Of a stretch of 64,000 nucleotides of DNA, positions 19,897-31,130 are shown in pieces (position 1 is the first letter of the stretch; each line of letters begins with the position of its first letter). The notes below the pieces were generated by a model, which did not search any database, was not told the origin of the DNA, and was given only the letters and a program-made list of their open reading frames with translations. The translations under genes and the position numbers were made by a program. This DNA is from Saccharomycopsis crataegensis (taxonomy: Eukaryota > Ascomycota > Saccharomycetes > Ascoideales > Saccharomycopsidaceae), in contig NW_027043837.1 in assembly GCF_037102585.1 (NCBI RefSeq), positions 496,001-560,000 on the forward strand, read 5' to 3'.

Positions 19897-22800
19897 TCAT
19901 ACATCGGAATTATTAGCCATGATAAATCGACTATGTTCCATGGCTCCCCTCCCAAAGAAATCATTGATTACCTTAAACTTATCCTCGGATTCGTCTAGCG
20001 CAATTCTGAACAAATCATTTTTTTCCCCAATTTCATCTTGAGCCATTCTAAGGTTACTGACCGCCTCCATTTCACTAATGCACTTTGGACATTTGAAATT
20101 CGTGGAATTTTTCGACCCCGAGCCAGCTAATTGCCCCAGAGGAATCAAATCCTCATTATACGAATCATACTCAAAATCATTAAGGCATCTTTGATGATAA
20201 GAGTGCTGGCAATAAAAGTGAACAATTGGGAAATCAAGATTCAATCCACATAAATGACATTTCAAATTATTAACCACAATAACATTCTCTTGGTCGTTGG
20301 AATCTCCACTTTCATTGTGGTCTACTAGAAGCTTAGAGATCTCCGATTTCTTCGTCTCAATTTCTTTGGAGTAGTAATCAAACAACTTATCATTCTTTTC
20401 AATCTCCAGTGTCTTAAATTCCAAGTAATTCATCAAAAAGTTCTTCAAATATTTGAACTTCACAAGATCATTCAAACTAACAATATTCACCAAATCTATC
20501 ACTGACAACACGTTACTCTTCAATAACTTTATTAAAATCAACATCAAATTCTTCACTCCAAACTTCTTGGTTAAAAATTCCTCAGAATTTTTCTTTATCA
20601 CATAAAATAATGTCATGGAATACATTTCAGGAATCCCTGGGCCATATTTGTTCAAAATCTCCACTGACTTCTCGATATTTTGTGAATTCAACGAGCTTCT
20701 CAATAACTCAATTTTGTTCGATGCAGACACTTGATGGTTTTCACCGGTATATTCCTCATCGATGATCAAGGTTGGATGATCATCAGGCAAAGTGTCTTCA
20801 ATCTCGTCAAGTAGTTTTTCCATGTCAAAATTATAACTAATCAAATTCTCCTCGCGGGACTTTGTGCGCTCATTTTTAAGTTCTCTAGCCTCTTCTGAGC
20901 TTCGATCTTCTCCAGTGTGCTGGTCATTTTCTAGTTGATTTTCCTCGTTCTCCACCTCTCCTCCAAGACTCAATAGCAAATCTTCATCTGAGAAATCATT
21001 CAAATGACAAAGCAACAAAACTGTATTGTAATCCATCAATGTCTTGTGTTTTTGGTATAACAGCATAGCCTTTTGTTCCCACTCTTGTTTATTATTTTCC
21101 ATATTTGCCAAGCTCAAATACATTTCAAACAACGTAATCAATAAATCAGTCTTATCTTTCACGTTGGTATTGAACCGATCAAATTTATCATAATTCTCAA
21201 GTATTGCTTCTAGGAAAACCACAAACTCGTTAGGGTTATCAATAAATGAAATGAATACGAGACGGGGCTTTGGTGGTTGGTACGTTGGTTGTTGGTCCTC
21301 TTCTTTGTTGATACTCGAACTATCAGTAAAATTCATGAGTGTCAAGGTATTGTTTGCAGTGGATGAAATGTAATCCACAAAAGTATTGTAACTCTGAATC
21401 GCAAGATTAGTGTCATCAGTATCCTTCCCAATATCATTGATCAGTGATGAGTTTTGGTGATGATGTTCGGTCACGCCATCTTTCAAATTATTGAATTGCT
21501 CGTGTATGTACTCTTCACTGATTGTTGGCCTGTAAATACCAGTGAAAATATCAATCAACAACTTTGTAGTTTCAATTGGAACATGATGTAATAGTCTTTT
21601 AATGTAGTTGCCTTGAGTAGATTCCGTTAGTAGTAAGTTGAAAATTTCATTGACTCTCAAAAACCTAAGGAATATGATGCACATTTTGAAATCTTGGAAC
21701 TTATTGATCAAAATATCCAAAATCATGGAATAATATTTAAAAATAAATGAAATATTAATGACCACCTTATTGAAATCAATTTTCAATAATAGACTGATAA
21801 TTAAATCAAGATTGAAGTTCAAATTTGAATAATTGAGCAAACTTTGCTCCTCATCGCTGTCGGCGTATTTCTGCTTCACCGCCTCCAATTCATCAATGAA
21901 GTTTTGAAACTTGGCGATATCTTTCAATTTGCAATAATTGCATAACAACAATGTCAAATAATCTTCATTGATCAAATCATCGGATGATGAATACTTGATT
22001 AGATGTCGCTCAAAAATCTCTTTATTGCTGAAACACAAGTGCTCCAAGTATTCTGTTAAGTACAAGATCTTGTCGTTATTCTTGAACTTTAATATCACAT
22101 TTAAATTGAAGCTGTTATTTTTCAAATTAATCGAATCAATATATTGCCCAATAGATTCCTGGAAGTCGCCTTTGTCATATAAATAATCACCGTATTTCTT
22201 TTTGATTAAAAATAAATCCTTTTTTGTGATAGTACTGGCAGGATTATTTACCGCAAGTTCTTCTTCGGCTAGTTGAATAGCCATTGGGTACAAATCTCTC
22301 TGGATCAATATCTGAATTTTATCATTGATGCTCTTTTCTTGTAGTTTGTAAAAAATCCCATTGGATGATAATAGATATAGTCCATCATTCGCTACATTGA
22401 TGACATTGGTGATGTTATGCGAGATTGTCAAGTTGAAAATGATGAAATTATGGGTGTAATCGATCACCATTATTTTAGTTGTTTTGAATTCTGAATTGCC
22501 GCCACTAGTGCTTGATGGATTGAATTTGAAAATTGATCCCGCGGGACTACTGGTATCTTCAATATTGTCATTCATAACGGATTTTGTAAAACTGTTGTCC
22601 ATGGATGAAACCATCAATAAATATTTGTCATTGAAATTGAAAAGTCTATTTTGATTGAACTGTTTGGAGGTTTTTATGGAATTCACTTTGCCAAACTTGG
22701 AATTATAGAAATCAATGGAGTTCCCATTTGAGTCACAGCTGATCAAGTTACTATTTGAAGACAAAATATCATTGCAAAACAAATTCGATCCATGAGTGTT

Positions 22801-23487
22801 CTCCAATACATTTAATGGGGTATTCTGGTTTCTTCCAGTGGTGTCAAATAGTAAAATCTTGGATGTGGTTAACACATACAAATAATAGCCAGAAGTCGGA
22901 CTGCTTAAAAATAAATGTGCCCCAGTGATTGGCTCTCCACTTGATTCATAAATTATTCTTTGTCTGGCGCCTTTGTCATTTAAAAGGTTACCTCTTACCA
23001 AAATCGTAGATCCATTGGTGAATCCGAACGCAGATACTGAAAAATCATCGGATATTGCGAAGGTCGATAATGGGAATTGATTGGTGCCGTTTTGAACATT
23101 AACCGATGTCAAATAATGATGAGAATAATCGTTGGTCTTGGAATTATTAGACTCCATCAACTTATCCAAGTTCCAAAGTTTCAATACCGTAGGAACCCCC
23201 AGCGACTCACCAACGGCACATATCACATTCATATTATTGACCTGAGAGTGTTTCAAGTAAGAAATGGTGAAATTGGGCTCAAATCCCACAAATTGATAAA
23301 CGAGATTGAACTCCAAATCCACAATCTTGATGATTGAGCTCGCAATGGCAAACATTATGTATTTGTCACTAGAACATATTGCACTAATGGAAGGATCTGA
23401 GAAAAGAGGGGTTTCCGTGTTGAAATTGGGATCCCTTATGGGAGAATAATGAAGAAAGGAAAATTGCTTCCACGATGACAAAGACAT
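19897..23487 (-). CDS. VPS11: VPS11/PEP5, RING-bearing subunit of HOPS and CORVET tethering complexes (1196 aa)
   Basis: Vps11 is a core subunit of the class C Vps complexes that tether membranes before fusion at endosomes and the vacuole. The N-terminal part (about residues 1-390) fits a beta-propeller, the middle is an alpha-solenoid, and the C-terminus carries a RING-H2-type finger. The finger runs from CHLCGL near residue 1078 through CQHSYHQRC to CPKC near 1130. The open frame extends nine codons upstream to a TTG, but the ATG at 23487 gives the family-typical beginning MSLSSW, so it is preferred. An acidic insertion near residues 840-880 separates solenoid blocks. Length is somewhat above the S. 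cerevisiae protein (1029). Confidence 0.94.
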   Translation of the reverse strand: MSLSSWKQFSFLHYSPIRDPNFNTETPLFSDPSISAICSSDKYIMFAIASSIIKIVDLEFNLVYQFVGFEPNFTISYLKHSQVNNMNVICAVGESLGVPTVLKLWNLDKLMESNNSKTNDYSHHYLTSVNVQNGTNQFPLSTFAISDDFSVSAFGFTNGSTILVRGNLLNDKGARQRIIYESSGEPITGAHLFLSSPTSGYYLYVLTTSKILLFDTTGRNQNTPLNVLENTHGSNLFCNDILSSNSNLISCDSNGNSIDFYNSKFGKVNSIKTSKQFNQNRLFNFNDKYLLMVSSMDNSFTKSVMNDNIEDTSSPAGSIFKFNPSSTSGGNSEFKTTKIMVIDYTHNFIIFNLTISHNITNVINVANDGLYLLSSNGIFYKLQEKSINDKIQILIQRDLYPMAIQLAEEELAVNNPASTITKKDLFLIKKKYGDYLYDKGDFQESIGQYIDSINLKNNSFNLNVILKFKNNDKILYLTEYLEHLCFSNKEIFERHLIKYSSSDDLINEDYLTLLLCNYCKLKDIAKFQNFIDELEAVKQKYADSDEEQSLLNYSNLNFNLDLIISLLLKIDFNKVVINISFIFKYYSMILDILINKFQDFKMCIIFLRFLRVNEIFNLLLTESTQGNYIKRLLHHVPIETTKLLIDIFTGIYRPTISEEYIHEQFNNLKDGVTEHHHQNSSLINDIGKDTDDTNLAIQSYNTFVDYISSTANNTLTLMNFTDSSSINKEEDQQPTYQPPKPRLVFISFIDNPNEFVVFLEAILENYDKFDRFNTNVKDKTDLLITLFEMYLSLANMENNKQEWEQKAMLLYQKHKTLMDYNTVLLLCHLNDFSDEDLLLSLGGEVENEENQLENDQHTGEDRSSEEARELKNERTKSREENLISYNFDMEKLLDEIEDTLPDDHPTLIIDEEYTGENHQVSASNKIELLRSSLNSQNIEKSVEILNKYGPGIPEMYSMTLFYVIKKNSEEFLTKKFGVKNLMLILIKLLKSNVLSVIDLVNIVSLNDLVKFKYLKNFLMNYLEFKTLEIEKNDKLFDYYSKEIETKKSEISKLLVDHNESGDSNDQENVIVVNNLKCHLCGLNLDFPIVHFYCQHSYHQRCLNDFEYDSYNEDLIPLGQLAGSGSKNSTNFKCPKCISEMEAVSNLRMAQDEIGEKNDLFRIALDESEDKFKVINDFFGRGAMEHSRFIMANNSDV

Positions 23488-24229
23488 AGTTTCTTTGATC
23501 TTGGTATTGTCCAACTCTATTGATTTTGTGCTTTGTATATAATCAATAATCTCTCGATATATGCCACTTTTTGTACAAATCGCCTTTTGTTAGTTGCCCG
23601 GCTTATACATCTAGGGTGCCGTTCCTGTGGGTCAGCTCCCCCAACATTAAAGTGTTTTCTTTCTTCCAGAGGTTTCAAGTCAATATAATCTATTAAAACT
23701 TACTGCCGTATATTTTTTTGTTTTTTGTTTTTTTCATATGCCTATTGTATCATCGCTCATCAAATACTATGGTAAATGGCATCAACCCCCATTCGGGCAT
23801 CTGACAAGTCTATGAAGTATAATTGTTTGTATGAATTTTCTAGGCACCATAGTATCGGTAGACTAGTTTTGATGAGTTTAATGAAAATGAGACTGGAAAC
23901 CCTTTCTGGAGATTAAACAAAAGAGCTCCTCTTTTTTCCGAAGATAATCTTATGAAATGAACTACTTTCAACCCAAACTAGTCCTTGAATGAGGAGCTTT
24001 GTAAGAGTATTGACACAGTATCTGGAGAAAAAAATTGCAAAAGAAAAATCGGGATATTCTTTGAAAGCTCAATATAATAGTATCCCAACATGTTCTGAGT
24101 TACAACTATATAGTTACCCGGGACATTTTTTTTTTTAATAAATTTAAAAAGGACACAACCACTTCGAAGTAAGCTAGCTTAGCTAGCAGTGCTCACCGAA
24201 TTATAATATGTGATTTTATGCGATGGTAT

Positions 24230-24237
24230 GCGATGAG
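24230..24237 (+). promoter_or_regulatory. PAC box (GCGATGAG) upstream of KRI1
   Basis: An exact GCGATGAG core lies about 150 bp before the KRI1 ATG. PAC boxes are bound by Pbf1/Dot6/Tod6 and mark rRNA-processing genes in yeasts. A partial copy (GCGATGG) precedes it at about 24220. Confidence 0.7.
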
Positions 24238-24275
24238 TAGCTGATTTTCGCATAAATGTATTTTTTAATATAGGA

Positions 24276-24284
24276 AAAAATTTT
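24276..24284 (+). promoter_or_regulatory. RRPE-like element (AAAAATTTT) upstream of KRI1
   Basis: The AAAAATTTT core, within GAAAAAATTTTC, sits about 40 bp downstream of the PAC box and 100 bp before the ATG. PAC followed by RRPE is the standard arrangement of ribosome-biogenesis promoters, bound by Stb3 at the RRPE. Confidence 0.65.
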
Positions 24285-24382
24285 CTAAGTCATTTGATAA
24301 AACCCCATAGTTTTTGCTATAATACTTTTACCTAATCCGTTTTTTGGAAACCTATTTCTCCAGAAAAAGAACTAAATATACA

Positions 24383-26059
24383 ATGCCTAGAAAGAAGTCT
24401 GCTTCCAAGAGAGCTAAGGAAGCTCAAGACAAGGAAATTTCAAACGAGAATGCCCCAGAAGAAACCAAAACCAGAATCGAAGAGCCTGAACCTTCCGATG
24501 ATGAATCTTCCAGTAGTGAGGAAGAAGATGAATATGGGGACTTATTGGATAACGAAACCGATAACCAAATCAATCGAGTTTTGGATGCCTTGAAGTCTAA
24601 TGACTCGCTGTTAAAGAACAAAGATGTGAAATTTTTCGATGAGCCTGAAGAAGCGGTCAAGAAATTGGAAAAAAGTGGTACTGCTGAAAAGAACCGTCCA
24701 ATGTATTTGCACGATTATCATAGAATTAATTTATTGAACGGCGGGGGTCTTGCGGACGATGATGAGGAACAAAATGATGAAGGTCTCAAGACTTATGCAG
24801 AACAACAAAAGGAAGATAAAGACCAATTGCTTTCGGAAATCAAAAACGCATTTGGCGATGATGGGGGCAATGAAAATAACAGCAATGGAGATGATGATGA
24901 TGATGACGACGACGATGATGATTTCCTTAAGAAGAAAGAAAGAAAGAGAGAACCAATAGTTGAAGCTCAATTGCCAAATCCTGAAGAAGATCAAGAAAAG
25001 TTTTTATCAGAATTTTTGAACCAACATGCCTGGATTCCAAGATCGAAAAATGATACCGAAAATTTGGACTTGGGAACTGAAGATCAGGATGCTCTTAGGG
25101 CCGAGGAAGAGTTTGATGATGCAGTTGAAAATTTTGAAAGAGTGTATAACTTCAGATATGAGGATTCCACTTCTGCGGAAATTATTTCGTATGCCAGAAG
25201 TCAAGCCACAATGAGAAGATCGAAAATGAATTCCAGAAAGAAACAAAGAGTCAAGAAGCAGGAGAAGATTAAAGAAAAGAAAGAAAAGCACGAGCAAAAC
25301 CTTAAAAAGAAGAAACAAGATAAAATCAATAAAGTCATGGATAGATTGGCGGAAATTAAGAAGGCCGTTGGTGAAGATGTTGACACTGAATTGGTTCAAA
25401 AGGTCTTTGGTGAAAGTTTATTGAATGATGACTTTGACGATGGAGAGTGGGATAATAAGATGAATCAAATTTTCGATGAAAAGTACTATAATGCTGAAGA
25501 GAAGCCGCAATGGGATGACGATGATGAAATTATGCAAGAATTTTATGATGAGAAGAAAAACAAGAATGACGACGATGATGATGATCAAGAAGATGAAGAA
25601 GCTGAAGCTGAAGAGACACAAGCTAATACTGAAGAACAACAAGATGAAGCTGAAGAAGTTGAAGAAGATGCCCCACCAAAAAAGAAGTCGAAGAAGGAAA
25701 AATTGGCGGAAAAGAAGTCTGCTAAAAAATCCAAAGAATCCTTAAAGAAGCAAGCTGAACAGATTGTTCAATCCAATATAATGAAAGTTGAGGAAGAGGT
25801 GGATGATGAAGAATCAAAGGAGAATGACGATGGTCCTAAATTCAAATATATCCAAGTTGAGCCAGAAACATTTGGTTTGACCCAGAAAGAAATCTTGCTT
25901 GCCGATGATAAAGATTTGAATGAATTTATTGGTTTGAAAAAGTTGGCACCATACAGAGATCCTAACCATGTAGCAAAGGACAGAAGAAAGGTTTCTAAAA
26001 AGAGAAGATTGAGAGATTGGAGAAAGCAGGTATTCGATAATGAAGAAGGTTTGCAATGA
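24383..26059 (+). CDS. KRI1: KRI1, nucleolar 40S ribosome-biogenesis factor (558 aa)
   Basis: Kri1 works with Krr1 in the nucleolus in early 40S subunit processing. The sequence starts MPRKKSA, as in the yeast family, and is extremely charged. It has acidic blocks near residues 35-60, 175-190 and 390-430, a Lys-rich helical stretch near 285-325, and a conserved C-terminal block (about 488-545) with YIQVEPE and GLTxxEIL before a basic tail. The open frame extends 13 codons upstream to a TTG; the ATG at 24383 is the first in-frame ATG and matches the family start. PAC and RRPE motifs upstream support its role in ribosome biogenesis. Confidence 0.93.
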   Translation: MPRKKSASKRAKEAQDKEISNENAPEETKTRIEEPEPSDDESSSSEEEDEYGDLLDNETDNQINRVLDALKSNDSLLKNKDVKFFDEPEEAVKKLEKSGTAEKNRPMYLHDYHRINLLNGGGLADDDEEQNDEGLKTYAEQQKEDKDQLLSEIKNAFGDDGGNENNSNGDDDDDDDDDDDFLKKKERKREPIVEAQLPNPEEDQEKFLSEFLNQHAWIPRSKNDTENLDLGTEDQDALRAEEEFDDAVENFERVYNFRYEDSTSAEIISYARSQATMRRSKMNSRKKQRVKKQEKIKEKKEKHEQNLKKKKQDKINKVMDRLAEIKKAVGEDVDTELVQKVFGESLLNDDFDDGEWDNKMNQIFDEKYYNAEEKPQWDDDDEIMQEFYDEKKNKNDDDDDDQEDEEAEAEETQANTEEQQDEAEEVEEDAPPKKKSKKEKLAEKKSAKKSKESLKKQAEQIVQSNIMKVEEEVDDEESKENDDGPKFKYIQVEPETFGLTQKEILLADDKDLNEFIGLKKLAPYRDPNHVAKDRRKVSKKRRLRDWRKQVFDNEEGLQ

Positions 26060-26312
26060 TGAAAATTATTCGCAGTGATAAATAATATTTGTACTATAAA
26101 TTTTACTAATTTTTCGAAACATTGCATTATATCTGTAGCTCACCAAGCCGTAATTTGGTTTTAATTCTTGAGACAGTTCTGATTTCAACATTCTAACTAA
26201 TCGATTCCATTTAACGCTTACGTACATTTGGTTTTAACTAGAAAAAATATTCATCCTCATTAATCGTTACCCTAAATTTTGATAATTGAACAGTGAAAAA
26301 AAAAAAAAAAAT

Positions 26313-28665
26313 TCATGAACTCTTGGCTTGTCTATCCACTGATCGTGATACATCGACACCATTCATCTTTTGAATATAAGATGATGTTGGTGCCCATTTT
26401 CTAATATTTCTAATATCATCATTTGCATAGCCGGGAATCTTGATATTCCAGTTCTTTTCTAAATGCATTTGAATATCTTTAGAGTCAACAGCATCAACTT
26501 TTCTCCTCTTTGCTAGAAGACAGGCAAAATTGGTGACACTATTCACAAATTCATCGGCGATATCAAGCAAGATCCCTTCGACATCTCCATCAATAGAAGT
26601 TTCTCCATCACCTTCGTCTAATCCAACAGATTTCACAAGCTCGCTTAACTTTCTCTTAGAAACAACCCTGTTTTCCCCGGTGTCAGAATCAATTCCCAAG
26701 TCAGTAGGAAGTTTGGATAATGGAGGCGTGCATAAAATTGGAGCTGCTGCAAAACCACTATTGATACTAGGTCTGACTTCCTTCAATACATGCGGCTCAA
26801 TTGCAGAAACTTTCAATTCTTTGGAAAGAGGCAAATTAGAAATCGGTTTTTTCAAGATATGCAGCTCAATGAGTCTTTGTGTTAGATCCGAGGAATCACC
26901 AGCGTTTGTACTACCAGTAGTTGGCGCAGAGGTAGATTCAGTCTTTGTTTGAGATTGCTCAGCCTTAGTATCATTATTAGTGGGTGGTTTCACTTGTGAA
27001 TCATTTGCTGGATGCGGTTGGGATTGTACCTGTGTTGGAACTTGCGGCTTTATTGGTTGAGGAACTTGTTGAGGTTGAGGTTGAGGCTTCAATTGACCAA
27101 GATTTTGCATTTGTGGTTGGGGCATTGGTTGAGGTTGTGTCAACAGGATGTGTTGAGGTAATTGTGGAGCTTGTGCCGCTGGTGAGCGTATCACGGGGGC
27201 TTGAGGATTGTTGAGGTTCATGTTCATATTCATTGGAGGAGAAGCCACCCCCGATACTTGAGGAGATATTGAGTTACGGGCGGCAAGGCTGTTCTGACGC
27301 TGTTTCTGTAATTGCGCCATAAATTGAGCCTGCTGAGCAGGAGTTAATGATTTGAAAGCATTGTTTGGCAAATTCCTCATAGCAGCACCTTGGGCGTTTA
27401 TAGCATTTTGATGCATTTGCAATAGTTGAGCTCTCTTTTGTGGAGTTAGCTTACTCAACACATTTTGGTCTAGTGGTCCGCCATTAAACATTGCAAGAAT
27501 TGATTGGTTTATAGCAGGGTTAGGATTTCCATTATTTGCCATGTTTCCATTAGCGGGAACAGGATTTCCAGAAATCATATTGTTAGGAGCCTTGTTTGGG
27601 ATAGCTTGGTTCATCATTGGACTACCTGAGCCTGGAATATTACGATTATTGAGCATGGCAGGGTTCTGGGGCATGTTGATACCCAGGTTTGGCATCGGTT
27701 GCGGTTGCGGTTGCGGCTGTTGTGGTTGTTGCTGTGGTTGTTGTTGGACTTGTGGCTGGGGTTGAAGTTGTGGTTGAAGTTGAGTTTGTTGATGAAGTTG
27801 TGGATTTGGATTTTGCTTATGTTGCTGCTGCTGAGCTATCGATGAAATATTACCTCTGTTCTGTTTTAAATTTTGGTTCCATTTTATCATCAATGCTTTA
27901 ATTTGCTCTAGCTTCGTTTGCACATCTCTTCCTTCATGTTGCAATTTTTGAATAGTCTCTGCACTCAAGTTTGGTCTTTGCAAAAAAGTTCTGTAGGATT
28001 GCAATTTTTTTGTATAATCCTGATAAATATAATTCAACTTCTTTAAATTCTGGACCTGAGTCATTAATGGAGCGGTTGCGGCATTAGATCCACCAGCATT
28101 ATTAAGATTACCAGTACCGTTGTTAGCATTGTTGCTGCCATTATTATTATTGATGTTGTTATTAATGGCGTTATTATTATCGTTACCACCATTATCATTC
28201 TTTTTATTATTACTATTATTGTTTGGAGTATTGATTCCATTATTGTTGGTACTTTTTAAGTTAATGTTCATGTTGCTGTTATTGTTGTTAATGTTCATAC
28301 TGGTGTTATTGTTGTTCATGTTACCACTACCAGATGTGACAGATAGTGCTGGGCTTCCTGGGTTATTATTTATCATGCCGTTAGTATTATTATTATTACC
28401 ATTATTAGCCATAACATTTCCATTGGTATTCACACCTGACATGTTGAAGTTTCCCATATTGAAGTTCATGCCACTTCCCATACTCATTGAAGAAGCAGGT
28501 CTGGAATTGGGATCAACTGCAGCATTATTCATATTCATGTTATTAGACATCATATTTGCATTATTGTTGTTGCTAACGTTTGGGGTGATCGGTTTATTAT
28601 TCGGAGTAACTTGTTGCTGTGAATGTAGCTGGGTTCGGTTTTGAACCTTTTGGGCCTGTTGTTGC

Positions 28666-28697
<32 letters not shown>

Positions 28698-28961
28698 TTG
28701 CTGCTGTTGCTGTTGACGCATTCTCGATTGATTGGAATAGTTCACTAGAAGACTTTTGATCTTCGCGGCAGTTTGAAGATGCTGCTTCCCCTGCTCGCTG
28801 TTTGGGCCCAACTTCACGGCCATTTCTGAGGCATTCTTGAAACGCAAAACTAATTGCTGTAGTTGCTGCTGCGTGATATTAAGTATTGGGTTACCATTTG
28901 TATTGGCTTGTGAATTATTGACGGTGTTGCCAGTGTTGTTGTTACCGCTAGAATTGTTCAT
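26313..28961 (-). CDS. TAF12: TAF12, histone-fold subunit of TFIID and SAGA (882 aa)
   Basis: Taf12 pairs with Taf4 in TFIID and with Ada1 in SAGA through an H2B-like histone fold. The fold lies at about residues 760-850: a RKLSELVKSV helix, then DVEGILLDIADEFV, then an AKRRKVD loop and a final helix leading to KNWNIKIPGY. The long N-terminal part is Gln/Asn-rich, with a pure Gln run at about residues 84-102, Asn-rich blocks to about 290 and Pro/Gln repeats to about 690. A helical TAF12-type conserved block precedes the fold. At 882 residues it is much longer than S. cerevisiae Taf12 (539), all because of low-complexity sequence. The ATG at 28961 is used. Confidence 0.92.
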
Positions 28962-31130
28962 GTTGAATAACTACAAGGCAGGCAAAGGCAGAACAGGATC
29001 TTTTTGTCGAGTAAAAAAAAAAAAAAATTAATTCCAAGGTATGGTTTATATGCTTCCTGGATCACGATGCAAGAACACTCCCGGTCAAGATGATTCTTCT
29101 CCGAACAACTTGAAATCTGTCACCGGGATGATCGATGGTGATAACTCATTTTCTCTCCTCAAAGGAAGAAGAAAAAAATAATAAAAAATAGTTCACGTGC
29201 TATCTCACGTGAATTTTCAGCGCGCTGCGATAAGAATCTGTGAACCATGTCAAAAATGATTAAAGCTGCCAAATAATATTACTTTTGTTGATATAAATCC
29301 AATACGGCGATACGGATTAAGAACCTACTAATAGTTATAATAGCAAAACACTGGTTTTTTGCTAGTAAATGACTAAGAAGAGGAGATATTATTTATAGTT
29401 AGCAACAATAATTATTATATAGAAAAGTATTTAAAGATAGGTATCTTACCGAAAGATTAGAGGGGGAGCTAAGAATATAATAAGTCAATAACGGCTATAG
29501 AGCCCCTAGTCTTGATATTATAATAATAGCCATAAAACATTTAAATTAAGATGTCTAGAAATAACCAACTTGATTATAGTATAAGCGAGATCTCTCCGGA
29601 CTCATTATCTCTGGACATCTACGTTAATTACTCATTAGATACACCATTTAGAATCCTATTTGAAAATATTTTTGCATTTGGGGGAGTCTGTGTGGCTTGC
29701 TGACCCGCTAATAGTTGAAGTTTTAGAGCTGTCCAGTATCAGATTTAAATACAGTTTCAGTTGGAGTGGTAGTACTAGTTGAACAGGCAGAATCTTCATG
29801 TTTCTATAAGCCATTATATCACCCGATCCAAAACTGAAGCAATCTGCTCTAGTTGGGCATCTTTCCCATCTTAAGTTTATTATTCATTATTTTAGAAGAG
29901 GACCCAAAGCAGTCCGATGTATTTGCATATCTGGTTGATTTACAACTGCAGCTAATTCTAGTAGTTATCACCCCTATGATTACCTGTAGAGTTCCTTTAA
30001 TTACGTAGTTAATCCTAACCTTGCTTGTTGTGTTACCGATAAACAGATATCTACAGTGTAACAAACAGACTTCGACTCAGTTTTTGTAACAAAATAAATA
30101 ATTGAAAAAAAAAAAAACAATATTGAATCACCATTCTCTGCAGCTGCATACTAATAATCTGAATATTTTCTTTTCTTTTGTTCTTCAGAAAAAAGAGAAG
30201 GTTCCTTGATTGAAGCAAAATCTTCGCGCATTATAACTAAACCCAAGTTTAGACTTTCTGTGGGAACATGAGAGACATAAATTATTCACCGTTTTTAGAT
30301 TACACTAGATGGTAATATCTACCTTTAGAATATCATAGCTTTGTAAAAAAAATGAATATCATAATGAAAAGAGTTATCGATTATTTTTAAGAATTAAATT
30401 ATTTTTGGGTGTGCCGTAGGAAATACAATGTAATGATCTTTAAGAGAGAATAACGCCTATACGAGAGCCTGTTCTAGGATAGCTATATGAACATGCGTTT
30501 CGAACATCGATACAAACTGTTTAATCAAATAATAATGACTCTTATTTAAATTTATATGGAAACCTTTCTTAGCAAAGAATATTAGTTTAGCGTTCAGGTC
30601 TGTGCGATTATACTAATTCCACCAATTTCAAAAGTCTACCAATGATGTTAAACCAATACAAGAAGTTTACATACCATAAAAAACGCATACAGGTCAGATT
30701 TTTCATTACAAATCCAAATGAATAAATTTAATTGTTGAATTTCTATCGTCAAGTGATGGGGAGAACAATTTCAATTCGAAGAACCGACACGTACATTCCA
30801 CGAACTTTATTCATAATCATCAGTGGAAAACGGGAAGCTCTAAATCCTTTATAGTAATCTTTTGGTTGAATATATTCCAATTACTGCAATAAACTCACTA
30901 GTGGAGAAGTATTTTATCTATAGGAGGCGTAATATACGACCACGTTAAGTTATTATCTTGATCACGTGAATAAACATGAAGTTCTTACAAAAATACATTG
31001 CGATTAATATCTTAGCGGGAATTTGAAGGTAAGCGACCTTCTATTTCTTTCAATTATATTTATTGCACTTTATTCAGTTTTCAGAAGCACCAAGAAACTT
31101 TAATATACCCATCAAAAAGACCATAAAACA
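28962..31130. other. 2.2-kb gene-free spacer between divergent TAF12 and DSC2
   Basis: This is long for such a compact genome. The TAF12-proximal part has twin CACGTG sites (29194-29199 and 29206-29211), and the DSC2-proximal part has one more (30963-30968). The middle has no long frame; the best is a 50-codon ATG frame at 29551-29703 with no recognised relatives. I see no tRNA, clear LTR or centromere consensus. Confidence 0.55.
29194..29211. promoter_or_regulatory. Twin CACGTG E-boxes upstream of TAF12
   Basis: Two CACGTG hexamers start 12 bp apart, about one helical turn, 230-250 bp before the TAF12 ATG. CACGTG is the core of Cbf1 and Pho4 sites. Binding is inferred from sequence alone. 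Confidence 0.5.

Larger units (their letters stand above)
23488..24382. other. Divergent promoter region between VPS11 and KRI1
   Basis: This 0.9-kb shared upstream region has T-rich tracts near 23711-23733 and 24126-24138, a GCTAGC-rich inverted repeat near 24171-24187 and the PAC/RRPE pair listed separately. No gene is seen. Confidence 0.6.

Noticed and set aside
23930-24190. Centromere-like CCGAA element near the KRI1 promoter
   Set aside because: There is no CDEI (RTCACRTG) at the right distance and no fitting AT-rich CDEII block.
28120-28644. Leu-rich plus-strand frame opposite TAF12
   Set aside because: It is the complement of Asn/Gln codons; the hydrophobic runs are a shadow effect.
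29281-30090. Possible solo LTR (TGTTGATATAA-like start) in the 2.2-kb spacer
   Set aside because: No matching CAACA-type end, target duplication or coding remnant could be paired with it.
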